Source of the DNA: Gellertiella hungarica
Lineage (GTDB): Bacteria > Pseudomonadota > Alphaproteobacteria > Rhizobiales > Rhizobiaceae
DNA length: 64,000 bases
Direction: 5' to 3'
Assembly (NCBI RefSeq): GCF_014197145.1
Contig: NZ_JACIEZ010000014.1
Location: 1-64,000 of the forward strand
The translations under genes were made by a program, and so were the position numbers. The number at the start of each line of letters is the position of its first letter. The first letter of the stretch is position 1. Shown here one piece after another: positions 44,042-54,135 of the stretch. The notes beneath the pieces were generated by a model. The model had not been told where the DNA came from. It made no database searches and was given only the letters and a program-made list of their open reading frames with translations.

Positions 44042-45070
44042 CTAGTTGGGCAGACTGTTGTTGGTAATTCTGTTTTGCATCGCTTCTGCTGCACCGGCGT
44101 TTTGGATGTTTTCCCTCATGCCGGCATGGGTTCTGGCGCGTGCGGCCATTCCTAATTCTCCAGCCCTCCCGGCTACAGAACGTGTCGCGGTCAAAGCTCG
44201 TGCCGGCAGTGCAACACCGGTCGCGTAGCCAACCGATCGAGCGATCTGCCCAACGCCCGTTGCCACGCCCCCGGTAATTCCCTGGGCGAGAGTTTGGATG
44301 TTGAAGAGGACAAAAGCACCAGCCGCACAGATCAGGACGAAAGCCGAGATATCGTCTAGCTGGATCTCGTTCGCGGATGCTGCCGCTGCGACCTTCTGCA
44401 GTTCAGCGTCCATGGTCGTGATGAGAAAGGCGGCGACGACGTAAACGAAGAGCGGAATAATCGCGTACGTCAAAACCTGCTGGAACCAAGCCATTCCGTA
44501 CTGGCGCGTGGAATCAAACAATAGGCAGGCGATAAAGATCGGTGCAGTGCCAAGCAGCACCCACATCATCACCTTCGCAAGCACGAGGATGGCAAGCGCA
44601 ACGGCAATGAACAGCCCAACCGCCAGCATGATCAGGAACCCTACAAGGCCCGGGAGAATGGCAAAGTAGCCTGACTGCTCCGCGAATGCTGCTGCTGCCT
44701 CATTCGCTGTCTCCCAAATCATGGAGAGGCCGTCTGTCGGCTCAGTTATCCCGGTACTGCTAGCCGTCAGGAGCGCCCGCCCCACGTCTTCCGGCGTGTT
44801 GTTCAGCCAGTCGTAAAAGAAGAGTTGGAAGTTGCCCCACTGATCAATGAAAGCGACGATAAGCATCATCCGCCCGACCCGGCCGACGATCTCGCCGACG
44901 CTCACTCGCGCGGTCCCCATGACGAGTTGAAGTCCGTAATAGGCGACGTAGGCAATAAGCATGATCGTCAGCAAGGGCATGATCTCGTCGCCAACGACCT
45001 CATAAGCCCGTTGGGAGAAATTCCGCCCTGCATCTTCAAGAGCCTCAAGCAGGCCGCCTAGAAAGTTCAT
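44042..45070 (-). CDS. virB6: T4SS inner-membrane channel protein VirB6
   Basis: A 342-residue polytopic protein with five or six membrane segments, VirB6/TrbL family (GFLIMLAVGLFIAVALAILV in the middle). Start ATG 45070 lies 5 bp after the preceding lipoprotein gene; longer starts would enter it. It forms part of the inner-membrane pore. Confidence 0.9.
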   Translation of the reverse strand: MNFLGGLLEALEDAGRNFSQRAYEVVGDEIMPLLTIMLIAYVAYYGLQLVMGTARVSVGEIVGRVGRMMLIVAFIDQWGNFQLFFYDWLNNTPEDVGRALLTASSTGITEPTDGLSMIWETANEAAAAFAEQSGYFAILPGLVGFLIMLAVGLFIAVALAILVLAKVMMWVLLGTAPIFIACLLFDSTRQYGMAWFQQVLTYAIIPLFVYVVAAFLITTMDAELQKVAAAASANEIQLDDISAFVLICAAGAFVLFNIQTLAQGITGGVATGVGQIARSVGYATGVALPARALTATRSVAGRAGELGMAARARTHAGMRENIQNAGAAEAMQNRITNNSLPN

Positions 45071-45074
45071 GGGG

Positions 45075-45311
45075 TCACTGCTCTCCGCTTGCAGCGAAAG
45101 CGTCGATCGCCGCCAGCGCTTCCGATGGGTTGCCATTCACGCTGGTCATTGGGCCACATTCCTGTCGCGGATCCTCGACGTAGGATGTGAGGTTTGCCGG
45201 CCTCTTGCATGGTGCAGTCTTCTCTTTCGGAGCACCGGCGCAGCCAGTTACGCCGGCAGCAACCAGAACGGAGAGGAGCACAAAACCATTCACTCGAAAT
45301 GTCTTAGTCAC
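45075..45311 (-). CDS. small lipoprotein, VirB7/EexN-like
   Basis: A 78-residue lipoprotein with lipobox VTGC (Cys at about 24) after a short signal peptide. Between virB5 and virB6 such genes encode VirB7-like core lipoproteins or entry-exclusion lipoproteins (EexN/TrbK). The Cys-containing short periplasmic part (CKRPANLTSYVEDPRQEC) is more like EexN. It overlaps virB5 by 8 bp. Confidence 0.75.
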   Translation of the reverse strand: MTKTFRVNGFVLLSVLVAAGVTGCAGAPKEKTAPCKRPANLTSYVEDPRQECGPMTSVNGNPSEALAAIDAFAASGEQ

Positions 45312-46002
45312 CGTAGGTCAGCGCCTTCTTGGTATTGGAGATGTCGACAAGGCGGCGCTGGTTTTGAGCCTGCAGGGAGCCGACCGCCCCATTCATCACG
45401 CCAATCATTTCGTTGATCGTCAGGCCGGTTTGAACCTGCAGCTGCGTGTTCTGATCGATGGACCCCTTGATGTCTTGGGCCTGGCCGATCTGCTGACCTG
45501 CCTGCTGGAATGCCTGTGTTCGGGACTGAACGGCCTGTTGCGAGCCGGTGACTAGGGCAGCAACTCCAAGGACGGTCTTCATCATCTCTTCATAGGACTT
45601 GTCGCCGGAGAACGTGCTGTCCGCCTTGCCAGACAAGTTCTTTACTAGCTGAAGACCGTTGATGAAGGTGGTGGCAATCTGCCCGATGTCACCGCCCATG
45701 CTGCCGAAGTTCGGGACTCCGCCCTGCATCAGGCTATCGAGTGACGGCATCTGAGAAACGCTGAACCCTTGACCAACGGCGAGGTTCTGCATGGGATTTG
45801 AAACGCTCCCGCGATCCCCGGTGACGGCTTTAAGCGTCTCTTCTACCGTCTTCAGAACCTCCTTGTTCGTATCCAGGATCTGATCGGTCGTCTGAGAGGT
45901 TTCCGTTGCAATCTTCAGGTTGGCGCTGTCGATCACGGGAACCTGTGCATGCGCGGTAGACGCCATCGCTAGCGAAAACGCAGTCAGGAATGCTCTTTTC
46001 AT
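45304..46002 (-). CDS. virB5: T4SS minor pilus protein VirB5
   Basis: A 232-residue secreted protein with signal peptide (MKRAFLTAFSLAMAST...) and long coiled helices (TDQILDTNKEVLKTVEETLK), typical of the VirB5 pilus-tip protein. ATG 46002 follows AAGGAG. It probably acts at the pilus tip in recipient contact. Confidence 0.85.
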   Translation of the reverse strand: MKRAFLTAFSLAMASTAHAQVPVIDSANLKIATETSQTTDQILDTNKEVLKTVEETLKAVTGDRGSVSNPMQNLAVGQGFSVSQMPSLDSLMQGGVPNFGSMGGDIGQIATTFINGLQLVKNLSGKADSTFSGDKSYEEMMKTVLGVAALVTGSQQAVQSRTQAFQQAGQQIGQAQDIKGSIDQNTQLQVQTGLTINEMIGVMNGAVGSLQAQNQRRLVDISNTKKALTYGD

Positions 46003-46016
46003 GGCCGTTCTCCTTG

Positions 46017-47108
46017 TCATTCGGTGCTCAACATCAGCTTCATGTCAGCCTCTGGTTCGAGTTTTCGAACGCAGGCCTGTTCCTCCGGATTCCACTCAAG
46101 CTGCAGTTCCTTGTCGCAGAGGTCAGCTACCTCGCGATCGTCTTCTTTCTCGTCTCGCTTGTAGTCGCTGGACCGCGAAGACCCCGAGAGCCCGCCTAGA
46201 TCGAGTGCATTTTGAGAATTCATAAGCTCGGCAAACGTTGTTCCGAGGCGGATGACCTGGTTCATCATCTCAAGGTTCGCATTGCGTGCTCCGGAATTAT
46301 GGTCCCAGCTGTCTTGGATCGTGCCGCTTTCCATCTGGCCGAGTTGCTGAAGCCATGACGCGACGTTCCCGCTGTTTTCGGAAATCGACTGGCTGGTTGC
46401 CATTGAGTTGATCGTTGCGTCACGCGCACCTGAAAAGCCCGACGTGCCTCCGCCGAAGTTTTCGGGGATGTTCGACACATCGGAGCCTCCGAACTGAGGC
46501 ATCCACTTGCCTTTGATCGCGGCTACATACCCCTGCGTCTCCTTGAACGGAGGGATGCCGCCATACTTTCGAACGTTGCCTGGCCCCGCGTTGTATGCCG
46601 CTAGGGCGAGGTTGGTATTGCCGTTGAAGGTACGGAGCTGCTGCTTCAGGTAGCGTGCGCCGCCGCGGAGGTTATCCTCGATATCGTGAGGGTTCACGCC
46701 AAGATCCTTGGCTGTGCCCGGCATCAGCTGCGACAAGCCCATGGCGCCGACAGGCGACTTTGCGCAGGGATTGAACCGGCTCTCCTGGTAGACGAGAGAC
46801 ATGAAGAGGGTTTCGTCTACCCCTTCCCCACGCGCCACTCGCTTCACGAGCCCGACAATCTCCGGATTGGCTTGTGCTGCCGAGGGGGCGTCACCTCCGC
46901 GCCCCGGCCGGTACATCGAGCAGGTGACGCTCTTGCTCACGGAGTGCCGGCGACTGTCTGTTTCTTCGATCTGCTTCGTCGTTTCATTGCGCACCGCATC
47001 TGTTGAAGTGAGGGCGCCATCCGTAACAGGAACCTGCGAGGAGGCGGGGGGCGCTGTTCCACAAGCCAAGGCTGCAACCAGCAGCGTTAGAGTCCGACTG
47101 TTCCTCAT
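46017..47108 (-). CDS. virB1: lytic transglycosylase, second VirB1-like protein
   Basis: A 363-residue protein with signal peptide (about 1-25) and a SLT domain near residues 90-210: catalytic Glu in [18 protein letters not shown], followed by [11 protein letters not shown] and [16 protein letters not shown]. It trims peptidoglycan so that the channel can cross. It sits between virB4 and virB5 instead of at the operon head, and a second VirB1-like gene opens the operon. Overlaps virB4 by 4 bp. Confidence 0.9.
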   Translation of the reverse strand: MRNSRTLTLLVAALACGTAPPASSQVPVTDGALTSTDAVRNETTKQIEETDSRRHSVSKSVTCSMYRPGRGGDAPSAAQANPEIVGLVKRVARGEGVDETLFMSLVYQESRFNPCAKSPVGAMGLSQLMPGTAKDLGVNPHDIEDNLRGGARYLKQQLRTFNGNTNLALAAYNAGPGNVRKYGGIPPFKETQGYVAAIKGKWMPQFGGSDVSNIPENFGGGTSGFSGARDATINSMATSQSISENSGNVASWLQQLGQMESGTIQDSWDHNSGARNANLEMMNQVIRLGTTFAELMNSQNALDLGGLSGSSRSSDYKRDEKEDDREVADLCDKELQLEWNPEEQACVRKLEPEADMKLMLSTE

Positions 47109-49564
47109 TCGGCCTTCTCCCATCCGCAGAATTTCGCCAACCAGTTTTCGGGTTCGTCTCCGTACTGCTCGCGAAGTGCCGCGCACTCCTCGATCGTCTC
47201 CTTGCGTCCTGAAAGCACCTTCACGAGATCCGGCATTGTCGACAGATCGAGACGCGCAATGACAGAGTCGTTGCCATGCTTAATCAGGAAGGTTCTCTTT
47301 TCAGGAGGCGTGTTCTTGATGAACTTGAACTCCTTCACCGTCAGGCCGAAGCGCTTGATGTAGCTCTCTTCGTCAGCCCGTGGGTTCGGGAAGTGGATGT
47401 TGGTCGCCGATTGCTCAATGAGCGTGTGCGACGCTTTGGATTTGGTAATGTCAGCAGCCGACTGCGTACCAAAGCCCACGATGCCGTTGAGCTTTCGGAT
47501 CGTCTTCATCTTGTCGACGATGAAGGCGCTGAAAGTGTCATCCATCAGTAGCTGCCAGCCTTCATCCATGAAGAACATGACGGGGTTACCGTCCAGCAGC
47601 TCGTCCAGCCGATGGTAAAGATACATCAGCGCAGGGGTTCTTAGCTCCTCATTTCCGAGGATGTTGGTCATATCAAAGCCAAAGACGCTGTGACCCGAGA
47701 AGGAAAGGACGTCATGGGGCGCGTTGAACAGCCAGGCTTTTTCGCCTTCGATCCAAGGGCGAAGCCGCGAGTACAGATCGTTGGCATCGGCCTTGGACCG
47801 CCCCATCAAGAGGCCGGCAAGATTCGGGAGGTTCCGCTGAGCTGCCGGCTCCTGCATGATCCGGACGATTGCCTTTTCCAGCGTGTCCTCGTCCTCTTGC
47901 GTGAAGTCGGTGCGACGATCGCCGCGCAGCATGGCCTTGAGCAGACGGACCAGAAATTCCCGGTTCTCGCCGGTGTTTTCCAGTTGCAGCGGGTTAAAGC
48001 CCGTGGGCGTTCCCGGAGATAAAACTTCGTAGGCTCCGCCGATCGCCCTGACGAAGATCTCAGCCCCCCGGTCCTTGTCGAAGAACACGGCGCGAGGCGT
48101 GGGTGAAACCCGCATCGCCTGAGCCAGCAGGAAGGTCAAACCTACGGTCTTGCCGGATCCTGTCGGACCAGTCACCGTGAAGTGCCCGATATCCCGGCGG
48201 TGGAAGTTGAACCAGTAGGGGGTTTGTGAGGTCGTTTCCAGAATGGTGATCGGCAGGCCCCAATGGGTGCGATCCGCTTGTCCAGTCGCGAAATTATGCA
48301 TCGAGGAAAGGCCGGAGAAGTTGGCGCTCGACAGCATGGCGATGCGGGAGATGTAGGAGCGGTTTCCAGGCAGCTGCGCCCAGAACGCCGCCTCAAGATT
48401 GAGGTCTTCCCGGAGCCAGTTGATGTTCATGTCGGTGAGGCAAGCGCCAAGTTCCGACACGCAACGGCTTAATCCCTCGAGGTCCCGCGAAATGCACAGA
48501 AGCGAAAAATGATGAAAGCCGAATACAGCCTCCTGGTTGAGGAGGCTGTTCAAAGCATAGTCGATGTCGGATTCGACCGAACTACCCGCTTCGTCGGAGG
48601 CCTTGATTTGGCGTTGAAGGCGGCTGATCCGCTCTTGTGCGATCGGTTTGTCTGCAAGGGTGAAGGACTGCGTCAGGATGAACTCGTGGTTCACCTGCAG
48701 CAACCCATCCAACATGCCGGGACCAGTGAATGGAGGGTATTCTTTAATTGAGAGTAGAGCGGCATAGCGGCTATCTTCTTCCACCGCCGCTTGTGCCTGC
48801 ATCGTCCGCTTTGAAAAGTGAAGCCGTGAAGTGCCGACGTAGTTGCGAATTCCCATGCGCGGAAGCCGCATCTTTCGCGGCACACCGCAGGTCAAGATCG
48901 TGTTGAAGAACTCGCAGGGCTCCGAATACGGATCGCCCTTAGCGTCTTCTCCATCGATGTCCTTTTTTGCGATATCGTCTGATTTCTTGCGATACGTGAT
49001 GCCAAGCGGCTTTGCGCCGTACTTGTGCAACTCTTTCACGATGTTCCCAACCAGCTCTTCGAGGTCGGTCACATCTTCACGGGTCGCTTGGGCCCTGGCC
49101 TCCTTGTTCGAGCGTTCAAAGATCCGCTTCAGCGAGTCGCCGAGGCCAAGCGCCCCTTTCATGCCCGAACGCACGATCGTCAGGTAGATTTCGTTCGTGA
49201 ACATCCGCTTCTTGCGAAGTTGGTCCATATAGCGATCGTTCAGGATCTCGCAGAAGGAGGAATCGAACGAACCGCCGATTTCGGTCTCGACCTCACGACG
49301 GATTACAGTCGACCAAAGAGAATAGCGGCTCGAACCTAGTGCTCGGATCATGGTGTTCTGCACAACAGAACGCATGTTCAGTTCGGCCTGGTCCTCCGTC
49401 TGGAAGAACAGTCCATCAAGCTTGATGACGCTGATCAGGGTTCCATTCTCGAGCCCGATGACCGTGTCAGACACATGCCGCATATAGGGGATGTGAACGG
49501 ACATAGGCCGCTCGTTGCCGGCGACCTTCCCAAACCCAAGCTCTTCCTTGACGACTTTCAGCAT
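47105..49564 (-). CDS. virB4: T4SS ATPase VirB4
   Basis: An 819-residue ATPase. Walker [15 protein letters not shown] near 456-469 and Walker [12 protein letters not shown] near 664-674 are present, with an N-terminal CagE/TrbE region. It energises pilin and substrate movement and docks VirB11/VirD4. Starts 4 bp after virB3. Confidence 0.95.
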   Translation of the reverse strand: MLKVVKEELGFGKVAGNERPMSVHIPYMRHVSDTVIGLENGTLISVIKLDGLFFQTEDQAELNMRSVVQNTMIRALGSSRYSLWSTVIRREVETEIGGSFDSSFCEILNDRYMDQLRKKRMFTNEIYLTIVRSGMKGALGLGDSLKRIFERSNKEARAQATREDVTDLEELVGNIVKELHKYGAKPLGITYRKKSDDIAKKDIDGEDAKGDPYSEPCEFFNTILTCGVPRKMRLPRMGIRNYVGTSRLHFSKRTMQAQAAVEEDSRYAALLSIKEYPPFTGPGMLDGLLQVNHEFILTQSFTLADKPIAQERISRLQRQIKASDEAGSSVESDIDYALNSLLNQEAVFGFHHFSLLCISRDLEGLSRCVSELGACLTDMNINWLREDLNLEAAFWAQLPGNRSYISRIAMLSSANFSGLSSMHNFATGQADRTHWGLPITILETTSQTPYWFNFHRRDIGHFTVTGPTGSGKTVGLTFLLAQAMRVSPTPRAVFFDKDRGAEIFVRAIGGAYEVLSPGTPTGFNPLQLENTGENREFLVRLLKAMLRGDRRTDFTQEDEDTLEKAIVRIMQEPAAQRNLPNLAGLLMGRSKADANDLYSRLRPWIEGEKAWLFNAPHDVLSFSGHSVFGFDMTNILGNEELRTPALMYLYHRLDELLDGNPVMFFMDEGWQLLMDDTFSAFIVDKMKTIRKLNGIVGFGTQSAADITKSKASHTLIEQSATNIHFPNPRADEESYIKRFGLTVKEFKFIKNTPPEKRTFLIKHGNDSVIARLDLSTMPDLVKVLSGRKETIEECAALREQYGDEPENWLAKFCGWEKAE

Positions 49565-49567
49565 CTA

Positions 49568-49867
49568 CTATGGTCCGTATGAGTTGGTGCCCCAAAAGCG
49601 CTTGTTGGGGGTCCTTGGCGTCTTGCGGGACGTGACCTGCAGGACGTCGAGGATCTTGCTGTCCCAGGCACAAAGCGAGAAAAGGACAAGGTAGGCGGCT
49701 GGCGCGATCAGCAGTGCCGCCAGATGGTTCGTCACCAGCCACCCAATGATTGTCACGCCGATGATCAGGACGACCGCCATGTAGGGCACGCCCCATAGCG
49801 TCGGAGAACGGGTCAAGCCGATCACCAACGGCGTCAAAGCTGGCTTCTCGTCCTGAAAATCGCTCAT
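49568..49867 (-). CDS. virB3: T4SS protein VirB3
   Basis: A 99-residue inner-membrane protein with paired hydrophobic segments (about 28-63), typical VirB3. Overlaps virB2 by one base and precedes virB4. Involved in pilus assembly. Confidence 0.9.
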   Translation of the reverse strand: MSDFQDEKPALTPLVIGLTRSPTLWGVPYMAVVLIIGVTIIGWLVTNHLAALLIAPAAYLVLFSLCAWDSKILDVLQVTSRKTPRTPNKRFWGTNSYGP

Positions 49868-50214
49868 CAGCCGCCGCCTACCGACGAAATCATCTGGTCA
49901 ACGATGGCAGGGGCGCCGAACACGAGACCGATGCCAATGACGACGGCTCCGGCCGTGAACCACGAAAGCCTGCCGGCAAAGGCAAGGAAGCCGAGGCCAA
50001 TCACGGCGATGATTGCCATCAGACGTCCGAAGGGGCCGGTGATGAAGTCAACGATCATCTGTACGGCTGTCTGAAGGGGGGCGAATGCACCGCCGCCGCC
50101 ACCGCCAGCCTGTGCAAGCGCTTGATCAGCGCCTGCAACCTGCAGGGCTGCCACCAAGCCAATGACGGCTACTGCCTTCAATGCCCCGGAATGCCGGGAA
50201 ACGACGTTCTTCAT
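49867..50214 (-). CDS. virB2: T4SS major pilin VirB2
   Basis: A 115-residue pilin precursor, ATG 50214 after GGAGAG. Signal sequence (about 1-35, ends ALAQA), a Gly-rich stretch, then two hydrophobic helices (FGRLMAIIAVIGLGFLAFAG) around a short loop, as in VirB2. The pilin forms the conjugative pilus shaft. Confidence 0.9.
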   Translation of the reverse strand: MKNVVSRHSGALKAVAVIGLVAALQVAGADQALAQAGGGGGGAFAPLQTAVQMIVDFITGPFGRLMAIIAVIGLGFLAFAGRLSWFTAGAVVIGIGLVFGAPAIVDQMISSVGGG

Positions 50215-51130
50215 AGTTCTCTCCTTTCTTTGCCGCCATGTCTCGGACGATCCCGCTCGCCTTTCGTTTGCCGGTTGGCATCGGTAGGCCAAGCTGGAAA
50301 TTCACGACCTTTGCGACATAGCCGACGGTTTCTTGGAATGGCGGAACGCCGCCATATTCGTAGATGCGCCCCTCCCCGCTGTTGTAAGCGGCTGCGACCA
50401 GAAGCGGGTTCTGAAACTCATCGAGCAGGAAGCGGAGGTACTTCATCCCGCCCTCGATGTTTTGAGCGGGATCGCAAATGTCCTGAACACCGAAGCGAGC
50501 CGCCGTTTCGGGGATAAGCTGCATAGGTCCGCGTGCGCCTTTCGGTGAATTGCGGATCTCATCGAAGCGACTTTCGGCCCAGGCAATCGCAACCGCGAAG
50601 CCCTCATCGACGCTGTATCGGCGCGCAGTGGATGCAACCAGCGCTTTAATCTCATCAGGTGACAGGGGCGACGGCCCGCACTCTCCAAAGGGAGTTCCTG
50701 CCCCTAGATTTTCGGGGGTATCACTAGATGTAGTATTTAGAGTGGGAGTCTGGACAGGCTCAATGCGGCCCGTGGCCCGCTCCGAGACATCAAAATACGC
50801 GCTGACAGACGCATCAATGTGATGCCCTTTGGAACCCGCGTCGTTCGACGCCGTTGCGCCCAAATCCTCGGCTCCGCCCTTCGTGACAACACCGTTTGCA
50901 CCAAGGACGAATTCCTTCTCTGATGTCTCGACACCGCTCCAGCGATCTTCGAAGTTCGTGACAAGAGATTCCTCGTTGATTGTCACAGAACCGTTGTAAT
51001 GGCTGGAAATACGCCCTGTTGTGGCTAGGTTTTGTGACGCAGCAGTATTGGCCGCGAGCAGCATGGATAATGCTGCGCTAGTCAGGGTTCGCGGGCCTAG
51101 ATACCCTGCATAGACAGTGTTTTTATCCAT
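50126..51130 (-). CDS. virB1: lytic transglycosylase VirB1
   Basis: A 334-residue exported protein with a signal peptide (to about 32), a long linker of about 120 residues and a SLT domain near 170-300: catalytic Glu in AWAESRFDEIRNSPKGARG, then LIPETAARFGV and VAAAYNSGEGRIYEYGG. First gene of the T4SS operon. Its end overlaps the virB2 start by 89 bp, an unusually long overlap. The T4SS thus has two transglycosylases. Confidence 0.85.
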   Translation of the reverse strand: MDKNTVYAGYLGPRTLTSAALSMLLAANTAASQNLATTGRISSHYNGSVTINEESLVTNFEDRWSGVETSEKEFVLGANGVVTKGGAEDLGATASNDAGSKGHHIDASVSAYFDVSERATGRIEPVQTPTLNTTSSDTPENLGAGTPFGECGPSPLSPDEIKALVASTARRYSVDEGFAVAIAWAESRFDEIRNSPKGARGPMQLIPETAARFGVQDICDPAQNIEGGMKYLRFLLDEFQNPLLVAAAYNSGEGRIYEYGGVPPFQETVGYVAKVVNFQLGLPMPTGKRKASGIVRDMAAKKGENYEERRFPAFRGIEGSSRHWLGGSPAGCRR

Positions 51131-51289
51131 CGCACCCGCCCGTCAAACGGTGTTGTGATTGCCACGAAAACCAACTAGAGTTAATGCATGCATGATACCG
51201 ATTTGATGCACTCTTACAAGTTTTCTGATCGGTGTTAAACCCTATTTTGCAGGGTCAACAATCGCACTACGGATGGTTAGGGCTAGATT
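51131..51289. promoter_or_regulatory. divergent promoter region between T4SS and exported-protein operons
   Basis: 159 bp between two operons read in opposite directions, so it must hold both promoters. It contains ATGCATGCAT (about 51185-51194) and AT-rich sequence around 51200-51245. No boxes are assigned with confidence. Confidence 0.5.
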
Positions 51290-51898
51290 ATGAAACAGGC
51301 CATCATTCCCGCGCTTCTAAGTTGCGCATTGGCAACACAAGCGCTTGCCGCTCCTGCGGTGAACAAGGACTACATCAGGTCACTGGCGGCGCCGGGCAAG
51401 ACGGTTCTTGTCGTCGAGTATTACGACGGGACCGGCAAAGTCGCTGATCGCAAAGGTTACGCCACGGCCAATGGCTTCAAGGCTATTTCGGCGACTGAGT
51501 TTCGCGTCGATGAATCGACAACGTTGCATCTATATGGCGTTCAGCCCTGCAACGGCGATCTGGTCAATCGCGCGGAGGACTATTCCGGGACTTGCGAGGA
51601 GTTTGGTACGCAGCAGCTGCAAACGATGCTGCAAAGCCCCAAGGTTCTGTTCTGCAGGGCCTTCATCAGCGAGCAGACTGCCCCCGTTCAGGATGTCACT
51701 TGCTACGGCTACTATAACTATCCTGGAGCAATGGACACGGTTGATAATCTTGAGGAGCAGCTTCTGTCGTTGGGAGCGGTTCGCCTGACTAAGAAAGCCG
51801 ATGGTTCATTCGAACGTCCTGATCTCACGGAAGCTCAGGAAATCGGCCAGAAGGGTTCCTACGGCATGTGGGCAGATCCTCGGGTGAAGGCGCAATGA
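51290..51898 (+). CDS. exported SNase-like protein, degenerate (1 of 3)
   Basis: A 202-residue periplasmic protein with a signal peptide (about 1-20). The SNase-type segment reads TTLHLYGVQPC, where nucleases have xxIRLxGIDAPE, so the metal Asp and base Glu are lost. Paired Cys suggest disulfides. It is first in an operon diverging from the T4SS. It overlaps the next gene by ATGA. Not likely to be an active nuclease. Confidence 0.7.
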   Translation: MKQAIIPALLSCALATQALAAPAVNKDYIRSLAAPGKTVLVVEYYDGTGKVADRKGYATANGFKAISATEFRVDESTTLHLYGVQPCNGDLVNRAEDYSGTCEEFGTQQLQTMLQSPKVLFCRAFISEQTAPVQDVTCYGYYNYPGAMDTVDNLEEQLLSLGAVRLTKKADGSFERPDLTEAQEIGQKGSYGMWADPRVKAQ

Positions 51899-52431
51899 AG
51901 CTTGCTGCTGCACTCGTCGCGACTCTACTGCCCTTTGCCGCCAATGCCGCACCTGTAGGGTACTTCGATCTTGCTCCCGGCATTACCTTGGAAACGGGGG
52001 ACACCTGGATCTCGAACGGAGAACGGTTTCGTCTCTATGGCATCCAGTCCTGCTTGCGCGGCACTGCCTACACGGATGGTCAGGGCAATAAGAAGGATTG
52101 CGGCGAGGCATCGCTTGCGATGTTGGCTGCCTACATCAAGGACACCAAACCGATCTGTGCCGCCGTGGCGAAGCTTAACGGCATCTCATATGTCGTTTGT
52201 TACGCCACGGTTGGCAGTCAGAGGCTCGACCTCGCGCAGATCATGGTGACAAGCGGCTATGCATTCGCCGCCTTGAAGGCCGATGGTCTCCCTTATCATG
52301 CCCCCTACGCCATAGCCGAGCAGCTTGCTCAGCAAAAGAAGGCCGGCCTTTGGCAATTCTCCGACGTTCAGCATCCTTCCATCCTGCTTAGTCGTGAGGC
52401 GAACCAGCGATCGAGGAGCGCCCAGCCATGA
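51895..52431 (+). CDS. exported SNase-like protein, degenerate (2 of 3)
   Basis: A 178-residue protein with signal peptide (MKLAAALVATLLPFAANA). It keeps GDTWISNGERFRLYGIQSC, which retains GDT and an Arg but has Gln in place of the Asp and no Glu in the catalytic box. Cys residues are conserved relative to its neighbours. Coupled to both neighbours by ATGA overlaps. Paralogue of the genes on either side. Confidence 0.75.
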   Translation: MKLAAALVATLLPFAANAAPVGYFDLAPGITLETGDTWISNGERFRLYGIQSCLRGTAYTDGQGNKKDCGEASLAMLAAYIKDTKPICAAVAKLNGISYVVCYATVGSQRLDLAQIMVTSGYAFAALKADGLPYHAPYAIAEQLAQQKKAGLWQFSDVQHPSILLSREANQRSRSAQP

Positions 52432-53132
52432 GAAACCGCCTTATCCTTGCTATCGCCGCAAGCTCTTTGGCCCTGCCGGCGTTTGCCGCCGATCCGATCT
52501 ATCAGAACTGGCACGCCCTACGCGGTCAGGCTGCGCCTCCCGTTGCTGCTGCTGTCCGGTTGCCGACGTTCAAAGGCCCGGTAACCGTTCTCGACGGCCG
52601 CACGCTATGGTTCGGCGCGCTTGGCAATGGCTATAAAGTAAGGTTGGCTGGCATCGACACCTGTCAGCTCCCTCAATGGGCTTTGAACTCAAAGTGGACC
52701 AACCGGGACAAGCAACAGGCTCCAACCCCCGTTCCATGCGGTCCCTTCGCCAAGGCCTGGCTGAAAAGGACTGTCGGAAACAGACCCACGACTTGCGTCG
52801 GTCTGGCCTACGCGAACGATGGGATAGCCGTCGCACAATGCACGACTAACGGTGTGGATCTCGCCGCCGAAATGCTGCGCGTCGGTTGGGCTCGTCTCGA
52901 TTCCCCTTACATCAACGCCCAATATTACGCTCATCAGACCAACGCGATGGCCGCCCGATATGGGATGTGGCGAACCTACGTGTTGGACATGAACGAATGG
53001 CGCCGCAAAGCGGTCGACAAGACGCTAGATCGGCATCCGATCGCCGACTTCAATCTATTGGCCGAGAGGAAAAGCGAGATCTCTCCTCCTTTTGCTGATG
53101 CGCGAAACAAGCCGAAGAGGACAGACCGATAG
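52428..53132 (+). CDS. exported SNase-like protein, degenerate (3 of 3)
   Basis: A 234-residue protein with signal peptide (to about 20). The SNase box reads VTVLDGRTLWFG ... YKVRLAGIDTCQ: GDT is GRT and the base Glu is Gln, while the Arg and one Asp stay. The C-terminal ARLDSPYINAQYYAHQTNAM is like thermonuclease ends. Third in the operon. Confidence 0.75.
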   Translation: MRNRLILAIAASSLALPAFAADPIYQNWHALRGQAAPPVAAAVRLPTFKGPVTVLDGRTLWFGALGNGYKVRLAGIDTCQLPQWALNSKWTNRDKQQAPTPVPCGPFAKAWLKRTVGNRPTTCVGLAYANDGIAVAQCTTNGVDLAAEMLRVGWARLDSPYINAQYYAHQTNAMAARYGMWRTYVLDMNEWRRKAVDKTLDRHPIADFNLLAERKSEISPPFADARNKPKRTDR

Positions 53133-53537
53133 TTGCCAGACCTCGCACATATTGCGACCTCTCTCGAAACGGATCCCTTGGCTGGCTTGCTGCTTGCCAT
53201 CTCCCTCTCGATCGCCCTCATAATCCCGGCGCAGAGACTCTGGTGGATCCACGCGCTACTAGCGGCCTTCCTTCTCATCCTGTCGCTGGCTTTCCACGAC
53301 AAACGTCACTTGTCCTTCGACAGCTGCCTGGTCGGGCTCTTCACCTTCGCCGCGGTTTCTCGGGATATTCCCAATCAGCCACTGCTCTATCGCACCGGCA
53401 TTTCCTGGTTTGTGTGCTTCGCGCTGATCTCGGCCGTCATCTACGCTGCAGGAGAACGCATCCAACACAGGCCTCCGCTCGAAGGACCTTTTTCCGAGCC
53501 GGCAATTTCAGCAGCATTGATCAAGATGGACACCTGA
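53133..53537 (+). CDS. small inner-membrane protein
   Basis: A 134-residue protein with three or four hydrophobic segments (LLLAISLSIALIIPA, LLAAFLLILSLAF, FVCFALISAVIYAA). Start TTG 53133 directly follows the previous stop. No family is recognised; co-transcribed with the exported proteins. Confidence 0.6.
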   Translation: MPDLAHIATSLETDPLAGLLLAISLSIALIIPAQRLWWIHALLAAFLLILSLAFHDKRHLSFDSCLVGLFTFAAVSRDIPNQPLLYRTGISWFVCFALISAVIYAAGERIQHRPPLEGPFSEPAISAALIKMDT

Positions 53538-53538
53538 T

Positions 53539-54126
53539 ATGAAACCAGTGTTTTTTGCCGTAGCCGGTCTCGCGGCTCTTGCCATGTCTCCAGCATCTGC
53601 CAAGGCCGAGGATGCGTCATGGGGTTGCCAGGTTCTCTTGTGCGCAGCCTCACAAAGCCCGTCCTGGCATGGTGTCCCCTACTGCGTTCCCCCGATGAAA
53701 AGGCTCATAGAGGCTATGTCGAAGCCCGGCTTCTCCTGGCCGATCTGCCATGAAGCAAAAGCCGGAAAACCCGGCTACAAACCTTACGAGGAATGCCCCG
53801 CCGGCATGACCGCCGTTTCCTCCCGCACCGATGGGGATCGTTTGTTCTTGGGCCGAGACGACAAGGATCAGTGCACGAAGACCGTCAACCAGTGCAGCAA
53901 CCGTGCCGCCTTCCGTACCCAATTTGGTGACAAGCGAGAAAACGAGCGTAAGGGTGTTACAATCCGGGGGATCAACCAGAACAACGACAATGACGTGTTC
54001 AACCGAGACAATGGTTGCATGGTGCAGATCACTCAGCCCCGCCCTCGCCGCGCAGATCCTTATTATTTCGACATTCCGAATGATAAGGGCGTCAAGCAGC
54101 GCGCTTGGTTCAATCTGAATGACTGA
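53539..54126 (+). CDS. exported Cys-rich hypothetical protein
   Basis: A 195-residue protein with signal peptide (to about 23, ASAKAED) and many Cys (GCQVLLCAAS, YCVPP, ICHEA, EECPAG), implying several disulfides in the periplasm. I recall similar genes in T4SS-linked operons of rhizobial plasmids, without function. It starts 2 bp after the previous stop. Confidence 0.7.
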   Translation: MKPVFFAVAGLAALAMSPASAKAEDASWGCQVLLCAASQSPSWHGVPYCVPPMKRLIEAMSKPGFSWPICHEAKAGKPGYKPYEECPAGMTAVSSRTDGDRLFLGRDDKDQCTKTVNQCSNRAAFRTQFGDKRENERKGVTIRGINQNNDNDVFNRDNGCMVQITQPRPRRADPYYFDIPNDKGVKQRAWFNLND

Positions 54127-54135
54127 GTGGACGAC

